64,000 nt of DNA from Jaltomata sinuosa (GCA_003996215.1 QJPP01003106.1:1-64000); one strand, 5' to 3'. Numbered from the stretch's first letter, positions 1 through 10,986 are shown. Notes: generated from the sequence alone by a model not told the origin. Numbers and translations: made by a program.

Positions 1-48
1 ACGACCGCTTACGCTTCTTTAATTAGAGGTGTAGTTTGGGCGTTATCA
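1..48 (+). repeat. Athila-1 5' LTR, terminal 48 bases
   Basis: Nearly identical to 5571-5618 and ends in TTATCA. The rest of this LTR lies left of the window. Confidence 0.9.
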
Positions 49-53
49 AAAAG

Positions 54-71
54 TGGCGCCGTTGCCGGGGA
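54..71 (+). promoter_or_regulatory. Primer-binding site, tRNA-Asp
   Basis: TGGCGCCGTTGCCGGGGA lies five bases after the LTR end and is complementary to the 3' end of plant tRNA-Asp, the usual primer of Athila elements. The same 18-mer occurs in Athila-2 on the minus strand and, with one change, in Athila-3. Confidence 0.92.
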
Positions 72-180
72 ATACGGTTGTTAATTAAGTTTGGTGTGTT
101 TATTTGACTCTTAGTCATACTTTCCTGCTTTACGTTTTTTTTTTTGTTGTTTTTGTTTTTGACAGGGTACACAGTTGTGC

Positions 181-2748
181 ATGCCAAGTACCCGAAGTTC
201 GGGGGAACAAATTTTACCTTACGACCCCGAGCTTGCTAGAACATTGAGGCGGAGTATGGCCGCACAACTAGAGGCAGCGAGGATCGCTGCAGAACTGCAG
301 GCCCAACAAAATCTGAATGCTGGTGGTCTGCAGGATGAGATCGCACGGAATGATGAGGATCTCGACTTAGATGAAGCTGGCGCTACGGGCGCCATTGTTG
401 TTCCACCGCTACCGCCCGGAGCCAAGTTCAACATCACTAGCACGATGATCCAGCTGTTGAACTTGAGAAGAGTGTTCCGAGGTGTCGCTGGGGAGGATCC
501 AAACCAGCACCTAATGAATTTCGTGGGCATATGCAAGTCGTTTAAACTACCAGGCGTGAGTCAGACAGCGATCAGGCTCAGGTTGTTTCCATTGTCTCTG
601 TCTGATGAGGCAGCATTGTGGTTGACAGAGCTGACCCCCGACTCTATCGCAACGTGGGGAGAGTTGAGAGGAGCTTTCCTAGAAAGGTTCTTTCCTCCCT
701 CTCGGATGATATAGTTGAGGGACGAGATTAGCAACTTTAGGCAGCAACCGCACGAAGCACTGCACGAGACCTGGTTGCGATTCAAAAAGAAGATAACACA
801 ATGCCCGAACCATCAGTTGACCGATAACTTTTTGATGCAGACGTTCTACCGGGCACTGAATTCGGCTACCAAGACGACGTTAGACAACGCAGCAGGTGGT
901 GCATTCATGGGTCTCACCTTTGTTGAGGCCACAACTACTTTGGACAGGCTCACCAAAACCAACAGGGCCTGGCACACACGAGATTCAGAGGTAGCAGCTA
1001 GTACGTATGTAGTTGGGGTGTCAGCTGAGCAGCGCAGAAAAGAGGAGGAGCGCGACCAAGACATGGCGCATCTGAAAACGCAGTTGGACCTACTGACCAA
1101 GCACTTGTTCTCAGGAGGTATGGAGAAGGTAAAAGCTGTGGGTTCCCAAGGTAGAGCAACAGAGTTGGAAACTGAGGAAGCGAATTACTTGGGGGGTTTC
1201 CAGGCCAATGGCCAAGGAAACCAAGGTCGGAACTATCAGAGAGACAACCACTATGAGAAAACCGACTACAGAGATCGCGACCAAGGAAACTGGAGGAACC
1301 ACACTGATAAAGGTGGGTTGTATGTTCCACCTGGTAATCGGGATAGAGCTAGCACTGAGACAGGGACGTCAAAATTGGAGAGCATGATGGCAAAGATGCT
1401 GCTGAAGGTGGAATCGACTGACTCTGGGGTAAAGGAGATGAGGACTGAGTTATCAACATTGAGTCAGGTAGTAGAGTCACATTCCACCGCGATCAAGCAG
1501 CTGGAGCAGCAAGTAGGGCAAATCTCGGCATCTCTGAACCAAAGGAAGACAGGTACCTTGCCTAGTGACACGACTCATCCGAGGAATGACGCTAGCTGTA
1601 TGGCGATCACCACAAGAAGCGGCAAAATATTACCGGAATCACATCCGGTAATTCAGACTCAAGGTGATGTTGCGGAGGATGAAGAGGCGGTAGAGGAGGA
1701 AACTCCAAAGCCCGCGGAGAAAAGCAAGGAAGCTGAAAAGCCTCCAACTATGATGCCTCGGCCACCACCTCCGTTCCCACAGCGTTTGAAGAAGAAAGCT
1801 GACGATGGTAAGTTCCTGAACTTCATGACCATGCTTAAGCAGATTTCAATAAACATACCATTGGTGGAAGCGCTGGAACAAATGCCCGGTTATGCCAAGT
1901 TCATGAAGGACTTGATTACAAAGAAGAGGTCGGTAAGTTTTGAACCGGAAGACAACCTCCACCACTGTAGCGCTATTTCCTCTAGATCGTTAGTAGAAAA
2001 GAAGGAAGACCCAGGTGCGTTTACTGTTCCCTGCACTGTTGGGAAGCTCAACTTTGGGAAAGCCTTGTGTGATCTGGGTGCTAGCATCAACTTGATGCCG
2101 CTAGCCGTCTATAAACAACTGGGTTTGGGAGCTCCTAAACAAACGTCCATAAGAGTGATGATGGCTGACCGCTCAGTGAAAAGACCTGTGGGAATATTGT
2201 CTGATGTGCTAGTAAAGATCGGTAAGCTTATATTCCCGACCGACTTTGTGATCTTGGATTGCGAAGTGGATTTTGAAGTTCCCATAATCTTGGGACGACC
2301 ATTGCTAGCCACAGCAAGAGCATTGGTCGACATGGAGAGAAACGAACTGACCTTCCGATTAAACAATAAAGTGGTCAAGTTCGATGTGTCCAAATTGATG
2401 AAGCAACCAAGTGAGATGAGGGTGGTCGCGGTCATCAATGCTATTGAGGAAGTCCCTGCGGATGTGTATCTTGAAGAGAAGGGTTGTGTTGAAACCCGAG
2501 CGGTTATGAGAGTAAAGTCGCGATCGCAAACGAACGAGCAGGTGAAAGAAAGCGGTGAAAATAAATCAAGAAAGCGAAAACACCGCAAGAGAATCTGCAA
2601 AGAAAGAGCGAAGAAGTTGTCGCGACTAGCTGCGGAGCCAATGAAGGAAGAAGCTGAAATGCAACATGAGGTTGTCGCGTGCACACACTCCATCGAGTTC
2701 TCTTGTTTTGGAGACCCTGGCAGTCTCCAACATCATTCCAGAATCTGA
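181..2748 (+). pseudogene. Athila-1 gag-protease with a single in-frame amber stop
   Basis: This is one reading frame from the ATG at 181 to the TGA at 2746-2748, about 855 codons, broken only by TAG at 712-714. The N-terminal part is an Athila gag: the motif FLERFFPPSRM is followed by the retrotransposon gag domain (around LRFKKKITQCP and TNRAWHTR), then a Lys/Glu-rich linker. The C-terminal part is a retropepsin-like protease with DLGAS at 2071-2085 (residue about 631) and the flap-side motif PIILGRPLL. At the stop, the Athila-2 gag has Gln, so a CAG to TAG transition explains it. An upstream TTG at 175 is in frame, but the ATG at 181 starts the homologous sequence. No zinc knuckle is seen. 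The gag would form the particle and the protease would mature it. The ORF continues past the protease into a basic Lys/Arg-rich tail with no RT after it. Confidence 0.88.
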
Positions 2749-3390
2749 GTCATATCGACTTCACAGGTATTCCTAATTCTCACAGTTTTTAGTTTTCGTA
2801 TGTATGCATTGGGGACAATGCATGAGTCTAAGTTGAGGGTGTGGGAAAACCTGTGAGTCACCACCGAGGGTTTTTGTTGCCGTGTTTCTTTTCCCTCCGG
2901 TGTGCTATCTAGTAGAACCGGCATGTTTAGGTTGTTAGTTTAAAAAAAAAAATTAGTGTCTATAGTGATAAATGGCATTTTTGTGGACTAAAAAAAGGCC
3001 CCTTAAAATTTTTCTGGTTGTGCACTTATGTTGAAACGATTGACTGTCTGGATCTTTGGATGTCATTGTGTGATCATGATTAGAATGAGTATGCTTAAGC
3101 CGAGCGGCTGTTTGATAGTTGGTAGCGATATAGTTTCTTGGTGCCAAGAGTGTGTGAGATGATCGTTATAAATTCTTACTCTGTGCATGCATCTAGAACT
3201 TGCCCGGTCTATCTTGTTAAGTTTGAAGTTTGGTTGCTTAGGAAAGGATCACAGGCCCTTTTTGTGTGCAGTCCACTTAACCTAAAAGACCGTCCAAATA
3301 TAAATAACCCCTTTGATCCCTGTTTGAGCCATAATTGACCTTGTTCTTTCAATAACCTGTCACCATTCATGTTTAACTTTGAATCTCTAT

Positions 3391-3568
3391 TTTGGCCCTG
3401 GTCCTTCCTTGGACATCGTGCACCTCAACTCAGACAATCAGCCTAAGTTGAGGGTGGCTACTATAGAGGTAAACCCTGTTTTGGCCCTGGTCCTTCCATG
3501 GACATTGTGCACCTCAACGCAGGCAATCAACCCAAGTTGAGGGTGGCTACTACAGAGGTGAATGATAA
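3391..3568 (+). repeat. Tandem duplication, two 89-bp units
   Basis: Units 3391-3479 and 3480-3568 each start TTTGGCCCTGGTCCTTCC and contain AAGTTGAGGGTGGCTACTA. The units differ at several bases. Athila-2 has only one such unit (minus strand, about 36375-36455). Confidence 0.85.
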
Positions 3569-4274
3569 GAAAAAGAGGATGAAGAAGATTGGTTGGGAAT
3601 AGAATGAAAATTTGGGTGTGTGCCTAAGAAAAGAAAAGAAAAATAAAAAGAGATGAAAAAGATCGAAAAAGTAATAAAAAAAAAAAAATTGTCAAGATAA
3701 AGAGGCCGCACCTGTAGCTAGAGAGAAAGAAATAAAAAGGTGAATAAGGATGGACAAAGTAAGTTATGTGGTAATAAGACGTCGGTAGTTCCAAGGAGGG
3801 CTTAGTCACTAACCCCTAAATGTATCCTACCTGCACCCGAAGCCTCATTACAAGCCTAAACAAGTCCTGTAGTGATCCTGAGCGGCTTTCTAAAGAACTG
3901 AAATAGAATAGTAAGGGCAAACCTATGGTATCGCATGTGCATTGTTTGAAATCGTTTGTGAGTGTGAGCGCTTACCTAGTCCCAAATCTTGTGTGTGGGA
4001 TTTCTTTGTGGTGAGGGCACCAAGATTTTTGCATTGTCTATTGATTATTAGGATGGTTGTACGTGTGTATGTAGAATGTTCTATCATATCGGAATGACAT
4101 GTTTGGATCCTTGCAAGTTAGTGTTTCATACATTCGTGTGCGACGAGGGAGCTTGATTTAATTGAATAAGTTTTGAATGACCATGAGTTGCTATAGACAC
4201 GAGTTGGTTTGCTTAGTTGAGTCGTCGTATTGTTTTTTGTTTATGTCATATTGCTTGAGGACAAGCGAACGTTT

Positions 4275-4288
4275 TAAGTTGAGGGTGT
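4275..4288 (+). promoter_or_regulatory. Polypurine tract of Athila-1
   Basis: TAAGTTGAGGGTGT lies directly before the LTR start TGATGTG and is the expected primer for plus-strand DNA synthesis. Confidence 0.8.
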
Positions 4289-5618
4289 TGATGTGCCGCC
4301 ATTTTACAGCACTTTCGACTCCTTTTAACTAAGAACAATCGTACGTTTTCAAGCAACCATCGTCGTTTTTGATGTTTTTATGTTATATTTGTAGGAAATG
4401 GAGACAAACATGAAAATGGAAGGAAATACGCGAAAAAGAGCATTCTGGATAAGAGTGACGGTTCAGGTGACGGTCCGTCAAGGGTGTGACGGTCCGTCAC
4501 CCAAACCGTCACACCAAGGCAGCAAGTGAGGCAGTCCACTGCCTAAGGGTGACGGTCCAGGCGACAGTCCGTCAACCCTGTGACGGTCCGTCAGCCTGGC
4601 CGTCACACTTAGGCAGTCCGCGACGCGGAATCCGAGCGTTTTTGGGATTGGTTTCCTAGACTCCTATAAATACCCTATGTTATTTTTATTTTAATTATTC
4701 ATTCACTATACAATAGTTCTCCCAATAGTTTTAGGAGTTTTTGAGCGAGTTTTGAGAGAGGAAACGCGCTACACACGGTTTCCTTCTCCTCAAGCTTGTT
4801 CTTGAATCGTTCTTGGGATCTTGGTTTTTCTTGTTCTTGGATAATTGAAGATTATTTTCACTATATTGTAAGAATCTATTCTTTTTATTATGAATACAAT
4901 TCTCTTCTCTTTTATTTATAGCATGATTAACTAAACCTCCCACAACTAGGGTTGTGGGAGCCATGGCAAACGTAGCGATATAGATTCCGGGTAGCGTTGG
5001 GTTCAATATATGTATTGTCACGTTGTTAATCATTCATTATTTAACATTTTCTAGTGGTTGCAAACATTAGAACATGCCTAGGTTTAAGTTTGCTTGAGTA
5101 AAGAGATTAAAACTGGGAAACTTGATTAACAACAAGGATTCGAGACTACTAACTCTCGTCTAATGATTAATGCTGTAACTAGATTAATCTACTTGATGTT
5201 TAGGATTGAAATCTACAAAGCACATCTTTTCGAGGTCGAGAGAATAGAAAAGGAAATTTGTCTATTTGGTTGAGAAACGTTTAGACGATACCATTACTTC
5301 AATCACATCGTGACACGCATATAAAAAGAACCCGATTAAGCCTAGAATCGACATTGTTACTAACGCCATGGTAAACACTTCCCTAGTTCATTCTCCTCTT
5401 GATTATCATTCATACGTTAATTGTTCGTTTTGTTTACGCATTGTTTACACAAAACCCCCCTATTTACCGGAAACTATTGACGACTAGTCACATACTTCAC
5501 TAAAGGCTTAATCTTCACCATATTCTCTGTGGGATTCGACCCCAACCTTTGTTGGGTTCTATATTTGACTACAACCGCTTACGCTTCTTTAATTAGAGGT
5601 GTAGTTTGGGCGTTATCA
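4289..5618 (+). repeat. Athila-1 3' LTR (1330 bp)
   Basis: It runs from TGATGTG to GTTATCA, so the ends are TGAT and ATCA. It is preceded by the polypurine tract. It holds a palindromic array and a TATA box (annotated separately). The following bases CCCAT begin the Tekay-1 LTR target; the matching left target duplication is outside the window. Confidence 0.9.
4452..4672 (+). promoter_or_regulatory. Palindrome array and TATA box in Athila-1 LTR
   Basis: The core ACGGTCCGT occurs at 4470-4478, 4489-4497 and 4583-4591. The longest match is the near-palindrome GTGACGGTCCGTCAC at 4486-4500, and degenerate copies fill the space between. CTATAAATAC follows at about 4664, making this the likely U3 promoter region. 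Confidence 0.75.
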
Positions 5619-8008
5619 CCCATACAACCGAGGAACACAAACAAGTGAAAACAAACTCTCCGGCATCCCATACTACCGGAGCGTACAATCAACAAAAAAC
5701 AAACAAGGGTGGAGCCTCAAACAATGAATGATATGATGCATGAAGATCTCAAGTGAAATGGTATCTCTGTATGTACCTCCTCCGGCGCCGATCCGGCCCA
5801 GCAGGTAGGTTCCATGAAAGGACACTGCCCGTATACCTCTACTCCACCGTATACCCTTCCTCCGGCACACGCAGCCCGCAGCCCCTGGCCCGGAAGGCAA
5901 GGTCCATAGAGGTCCCAGACCCCATACTAAAACTCAGTATCAAAACATGTCGTCCGAAAGCAAGTCCGAGATCAAGATAGAGACCCAATCTCTAATATGC
6001 ATGCCCAGACCCTGTCCAAGACTAAAGTAGTAGGAAAATATCTCAAAAACCCCTCCAAGGGTGCCCGAGCATAACTGGGTCTAAACAGTAGAAAGTCATC
6101 TTAGGTGCTCGGTCCGACCGAGGCTAAAATCATCTCAAGTGGCAAGAAAACTCAACTAGCACCCCGGCCCCGCCGAGTCTAGCGTTAATCGTAAAACTGG
6201 TGTTTTAAAACATTATTTTACTTCCTTTTACCTAGGAATATGCACAAGTTAAATCAAACCATTTCCAAATTATTTCCATCAAAAATGGGCCCCCCGGGCC
6301 ATGCAAGGTTTAGAAAATAGTGTCCGTAGGCCCGAAGCCCAAACCGTAGTAAAACATGTATAAAACTTTTTTATATGCATGAAAATGGTATGATCAAACA
6401 CAATAGCTGCCCAGTAGCTTACAATCAACCTATCGACCCTGCACAGGCCCACAGCTACTCAGCAAGCATAACCAGCCTAGAAGGATAATTTTATGCCCAG
6501 GACTCGCGGACATTCCCAAAATCCCACCTTCTATGTTCCAGAGTCAACAAGGCCTCACAGGACCATAAGGGTAAATAAAATATATCGACAAATACTACAA
6601 GCAACGGAGGAACAAAAGTAGGCGGACATGAATAAAGCGATCGAGGTCTGTGGTACCAACCTAATAAACCAACCCAAGGATGCCCATTAATACAATTTTA
6701 CCCTATATATGCGGAGTCTAGGGAAAATAAACCGTAACCTACCTGTTGTCCGATGACAAGCTCGAACCTCTCCGAAAAGAATCTCCAAAACGAAATCAAA
6801 CTTGAACTCGGGCTTGAATAACTTGACGTAGATAATTGATTTCCTTTTCGAAGTTAAACATAACATCAAAATATAATTTCTTCCTCACAAATTCCCTCAC
6901 TCGTGGGTGTAAGTATATACATATACTGAAGAGTTTATAACATGCACCTCGTAATCAAATCCTGACAAACAAAAATTGATTAACATATATGTATCATGAA
7001 CAAAGTGAATGTTTTTCACATTAACTAATCAACTAATTACTTAACCAAAAAGTCAAGGCATTCATTAGATGCCACCTATTTGTACACTAATTGCTGCACA
7101 TTCCACTTCACTTCCACGTGGAAGTGGAGTGGCACCACACAATTAATTCCATTCCACTATGTAAGTATTCGGGTATTGCATAAATTCATGGTAAAATATA
7201 TATAACTTTTTGAATATACCATAATTAATAGAAAATCATTTCAAATAAAACCTACTATATTATAATAATAATTTTCAACATAATTAACTTCACTATCTCC
7301 GTTAAAATATTACAATGTATAAAAACCTTATAAAATAGATATATATACAATTATATCGTATCAAAAATATATTTCATAAACGTTTAAAATACTTTAAAAA
7401 GAAGTAATAAAAAAAATATAACTTTAAAATAAAATATTTCCAAATATACGCGCGATGCTAATAAATTTCTTATATTTAGGTTCGCAATTCACCATCGCAC
7501 GATTTGATACTCAAGAACTCTTTTGGAATCCTCCCTTATGTTTTCTCACTGTTTTAGAACTGAAATGGCATTTTAAAACATGAAGTTGAGGCTTAAATCG
7601 AGTTTGACCCGACCCGGTTCGCGACCCGGTTCGCAACCCGTTTCTGCCAGACAGTTTGCGGTAAAACAGTCATAACTTTTTACTCCGCGATCAGTTGGAC
7701 GTGAGGTTTTATGCGTTGGAAACTAGACTCGTAGACCTTCGATTTGGTATTTCGGGGGAGTTCTAACTCTTTATATATTGGGAGAAAAGCCCTGAGACAT
7801 TTTACCCAAAGTTCAGAAAATTTATTAAAGAAACTTACGATCACTTTTGCCGACTTGCTTGACTTTAAGACTTATAATGCGACCAAACAAATGGACCCAA
7901 TACCGAAATACCGGTCCTGACGAGCCTTAAGTGACTTGGGGCCGCTACAACAAGCTCTAACGGTTCAAGGAAAACGAATATGTGGAAATAACCGGAAGGG
8001 TCATTACA
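5619..8008 (-). repeat. Tekay-1 3' LTR (part right of Athila-1)
   Basis: Matches 13980-16396 from CCCATACAACCGAGG to GGGTCATTACA. On the minus strand it begins TGTAATGACCC. The tandem 12-mer GACCCGGTTCGC at 7611-7634 and the TATA-like TGTTTTAAAATG (minus, 7567-7580) mark the probable promoter. AT-rich stretches at 7190-7450 hold no gene. Confidence 0.9.
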
Positions 8009-8050
8009 TCATCCAATACTAAAAAGGACTTTCGTCCTCGAAAGTCAAGG
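8009..8050 (-). promoter_or_regulatory. Tekay-1 pre-LTR segment with hairpin
   Basis: This is the stretch between the end of pol and the LTR, where the polypurine tract belongs, although it is only weakly purine-rich. It contains a perfect 8-bp stem with a 4-base loop, GACTTTCG-TCCT-CGAAAGTC, at 8027-8046. Confidence 0.5.
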
Positions 8051-8069
8051 TCAAGGGGGTACCTGAAGG

Positions 8070-10031
8070 CTAAAATAGCTGCGGATACTGATCCCGCATA
8101 TCTCTCTCGGTCTCCCAGGTAGCCTCCTCGACTGGACGGTGCCTCCACTGAACCTTAACAACCGGGATCTCTCGAGACCTCAATCTCCTGACATCTCTGG
8201 CCAAAATAGTTGCCAGCTCCTCAACAAAGGCTAAATCCTCACCCAACTGAACTGAATACCACTGCAACACATGAGACTCATCTGGGACATACCGACGCAA
8301 CATCGAAACATGAAATACAGGATGTATAGCTGAAAATATCAGAGGCAAGGCTAGCTGATAGGAAACGCTACCAACCCTCTGAAGAATCTCAAACGGCCCA
8401 ATGTACCTGGGGCTAAGCTTGCCCCGCCTACCAAATCTCATCACGCCCTTCATGGGCGATACACGGAGAAACACCAAGTCACCGACACTAAACTCCAAGG
8501 CACGAAGCCTATGATCAGCATAACTCTTCCGCCTGCTCTGAGCTGCCCGAAGTCTGTCCGGAATCACTCGAACTCGGTTTAAGGAATCTCGAAGCAAATC
8601 TGTGCTCTGTGGCCCAGTACTAAAACCATCAAACCAACCTACCGGTGATCTGCAATGCCTGCCATACAAAGCCTCAAAAGGTGCCATGCCGATACTCGAA
8701 TGGAAGCTGTTATTATAAGCAAACTCTCCCAAGGGAACAAACTGATCCCATGAACCTCCAAAGTCAAGAACACAGGCCCGAAGCATGTCCTCCAGAATCT
8801 GAATGGTCCTCTCGGACTGGCCATCTGTCTGAGGGTGGAAAGCGGTACTAAGTTGAACCTCTGTACCCAAATCTCGCTGAATAGCCCTCCAGAACTGAGA
8901 TGTGAACTGAGTGCCACGGTCTGAAATGATAGAAGCTGGGACCCCGTGCAATCGAACAATCTCACGAATGTAGATCTGAGCTAACCTCTCCGCGCCATAA
9001 GAAGTATGAACCGGCAAGAAATGTGTTGACTTAGTCAGCCTATCAACAATCACCCATATGGAATCAAACCTATGAGAAGTACGAGGCAAACCAACAACAA
9101 AGTCCATAGTAATCCCTTCCCACTTCCACTCAGGAATGGGAAGTCGCTGCATCAAACCACCAGGTCTCGTGTGCTCGAACTTAACCTGCTGACAGTTCAA
9201 GCACCGAGATACGAAATCCGCTATATCCTGCTTCATACCACTCCACCAGTAAAGCTGTCTCAAGTCTCTATACATCTTTGTTGTGCCAGGGTGAATGGAG
9301 TATCTAGTACAATGTGCCTCATGAAGTACCAACTGAATCAAATCACTAATCCTCGGAACACAAAGGCGACTATCAACCCTCAGAACCCCATCTGAATCTA
9401 GAGTAGCCTGGCTGGTCTCACCCTGAACAACCCGACCACTAAGGTCACACAACTGCTGATCCTCAAACTGACGGCTCTGAATTTGATCAATCAAAGTAGA
9501 ACGAACCTCAACACTGGCGAGAACTCTGCTAGGATCCGACAAGTCAAGCCTAACCAAACGGTTAGCCAAGGACTGGATGTCCAAGGCCAATGGTCGCTCT
9601 GAAACTGAAAGAGAAGCTACGCTACCCATACTCACTGCCTTCCGGCTCAAGGCATCTGCTACCACGTTTGCCTTGCCCGGATGATACAGAATAATGAAGT
9701 CATAGTCCTTCAGTAACTCGACCCATCTTCTCTGTCTCGAGTTCAACTCTCGCTGACTCGTGATATACTGAAGACTACGGTGATCGGTGAAGATATCACA
9801 GTGAACTCCATATAGGTAATGCCTCCAGATCTTGAGCGCGAAAACTACCGCCGCCAACTCTAAGTCATGAGTGGGGTAGTTGCGCTCGTGAACCTTCAGC
9901 TGCCTCGATGCATATGCTATTACTTGACCCTGCTGCATCAACACACAACCAAGACCAACCCCAGAAGCATCACTATACACGGAGAAGCTCTGACCCTCAA
10001 CCGGCAAAGTCAAAACTGGAGGTGAAGTCAA
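8070..10031 (-). CDS. Tekay-1 RNase H - integrase - chromodomain, intact 653-codon part of pol
   Basis: This is an uninterrupted C-terminal part of a chromovirus polyprotein. It is not an independent gene; its ATG lies inside the RNase H domain. RNase H: catalytic D21, E58, D83, followed by GKANVVADALSRK. Integrase: zinc-binding H240, H247, C277, C280 and a D,D35E core at D310 (MDFVVGLP), D371 (ISDRGTQF) and E407 (GQSERT). It ends in a chromodomain at about residues 605-650 (VKVQWRHRPVEEATWE), which in chromoviruses steers integration to marked chromatin. All catalytic residues seen are present, in contrast to the broken RT upstream. It would be made only as part of the full Gag-Pol precursor. 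Confidence 0.93.
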   Translation of the reverse strand: MTSPPVLTLPVEGQSFSVYSDASGVGLGCVLMQQGQVIAYASRQLKVHERNYPTHDLELAAVVFALKIWRHYLYGVHCDIFTDHRSLQYITSQRELNSRQRRWVELLKDYDFIILYHPGKANVVADALSRKAVSMGSVASLSVSERPLALDIQSLANRLVRLDLSDPSRVLASVEVRSTLIDQIQSRQFEDQQLCDLSGRVVQGETSQATLDSDGVLRVDSRLCVPRISDLIQLVLHEAHCTRYSIHPGTTKMYRDLRQLYWWSGMKQDIADFVSRCLNCQQVKFEHTRPGGLMQRLPIPEWKWEGITMDFVVGLPRTSHRFDSIWVIVDRLTKSTHFLPVHTSYGAERLAQIYIREIVRLHGVPASIISDRGTQFTSQFWRAIQRDLGTEVQLSTAFHPQTDGQSERTIQILEDMLRACVLDFGGSWDQFVPLGEFAYNNSFHSSIGMAPFEALYGRHCRSPVGWFDGFSTGPQSTDLLRDSLNRVRVIPDRLRAAQSRRKSYADHRLRALEFSVGDLVFLRVSPMKGVMRFGRRGKLSPRYIGPFEILQRVGSVSYQLALPLIFSAIHPVFHVSMLRRYVPDESHVLQWYSVQLGEDLAFVEELATILARDVRRLRSREIPVVKVQWRHRPVEEATWETERDMRDQYPQLF

Positions 10032-10986
10032 TAAGGCCTTAAGCCTCTAAAAGCTATCCTCACACTGGTCCGACCACTGAATGGGACATCCTTCCTAGTC
10101 AGCATAGTCAAGGGTGCTGCTATGGAAGAAAATCCCTCAACGAACCGTCGGTAGTAACCTGCTAACCCAATAAAGTTGCGGACCTCAGTAACAGTAGTAG
10201 GTCTAGGCCAATCACAAACCACAGAAATCTTTCCCGGGTCAACCCTAATCCCATTCTTAGACACCACGTGCCCTAGGAATGCAACTGACTCAAGCCAAAA
10301 CTCGCACTTTGAGAACTTGGCATAAAGCCGATGATATCTCAAAGTCTGGAGTATAACCCCCAAGTGCTGCTCATGCTCATCTCTACTACGCGAGTACACC
10401 AAGATGTCGTCTAAAACTATTCACAAATGGAGTCCAAATCGGGGCCAAGAACCCTGTGAATCAAGTTCATAAAGGCTGCGGGGGCATTAGTCAACCCAAA
10501 AGACATCACCAGGAACTCATAATGGCCATAACGTGTCCTGAATGCTGTCTTAAGGATGTCCTCCGCCCTAATCCTCAACTGATGGTAGCCCGGCCTTAAA
10601 TCAATCTTCGAAAACACGACTGAACCCTGAAGCTGGTCAAACAAGTTATCAACTCTCGGCATCGGATACCTATTCTTCACTATCACCCTATTCAGCTGCC
10701 GATAATCAATACACATGCGCATCGACCCATCCTTCTTCTTCACGAAGAGGACAGGAGCACCCCAAGGTGACACACTAGGCCTAATAAACCCCTTAGCTAA
10801 CAGATCCTGGAGCTGCTCCTTAAGCTCCCTCAACTCAGCAGGAGCCATACGGTAAGGAGAAATAGAAATGGGCCTAGTGCCCGGCTCTAACTCAATAGCA
10901 AAATCAATATCTCTCTCAGGTGGAAGGCCTGGCAGGTCGGTAGGAAACACATCGAGGAAGTCTCTAACCACAGGAACAGACTCAGG
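10028..10986 (-). pseudogene. Tekay-1 reverse transcriptase, frame broken at the active site
   Basis: Two open pieces carry the RT. Minus 10971-10417 has the finger and palm motifs (VLFVKKKDGSMRMCIDYRQLN, FSKIDLRPGYHQL, FLVMSFGLTNAP). Minus 10402-10028 has the thumb and connection (AFLGHVVSKNG, GLAGYYRRF). The frame is lost between 10430 and 10400, exactly where the catalytic F-I-D-D would be read: the bases for DDILVYS are present but out of frame and a TAG intervenes. Two further frame changes lie at about 10985 and 11040, between protease and RT. A final one at about 10050 separates this part from the RNase H ORF. RT function is lost. Confidence 0.88.

Larger units (their letters stand above)
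2749..4288 (+). other. Athila-1 3' non-coding interior
   Basis: There is no coding sequence. It begins with the Athila landmark GCATTGGGGACAATGCA (about 2804-2820), which Athila-2 has on the minus strand at about 37160-37190. It then holds three copies of a PPT-like motif AAGTTGAGGGTG, an 89-bp tandem duplication, and an A/G-rich tract at 3567-3740. The same landmarks lie downstream of the envelope-like ORF in Athila-2, so pol plus the envelope-like ORF was lost between protease and this tail. Confidence 0.8.
1..5618 (+). mobile_element. Athila-1: Athila-type Ty3/gypsy element, gag-pro only, 5' LTR cut by window edge
   Basis: The first 48 bases repeat the last bases of the LTR at 4289-5618 (both end in GGGCGTTATCA), so this is a 5' LTR end, interior and 3' LTR. 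A tRNA-Asp primer-binding site follows the first LTR and a purine tract precedes the second. The interior codes for gag and protease only; RT, RNaseH, integrase and the envelope-like ORF are absent, so it is non-autonomous. The 3' LTR is followed at 5619 by sequence matching the Tekay-1 LTR from 13980 on, showing that Athila-1 inserted into the other LTR copy of Tekay-1. Confidence 0.92.

Noticed and set aside
5753..5980. Open frame of 75 codons repeated at 14101-14340
   Set aside because: The two are the same stretch of the paired Tekay-1 LTRs. Similarity is explained by LTR duplication; there is no domain and no sign of coding constraint.
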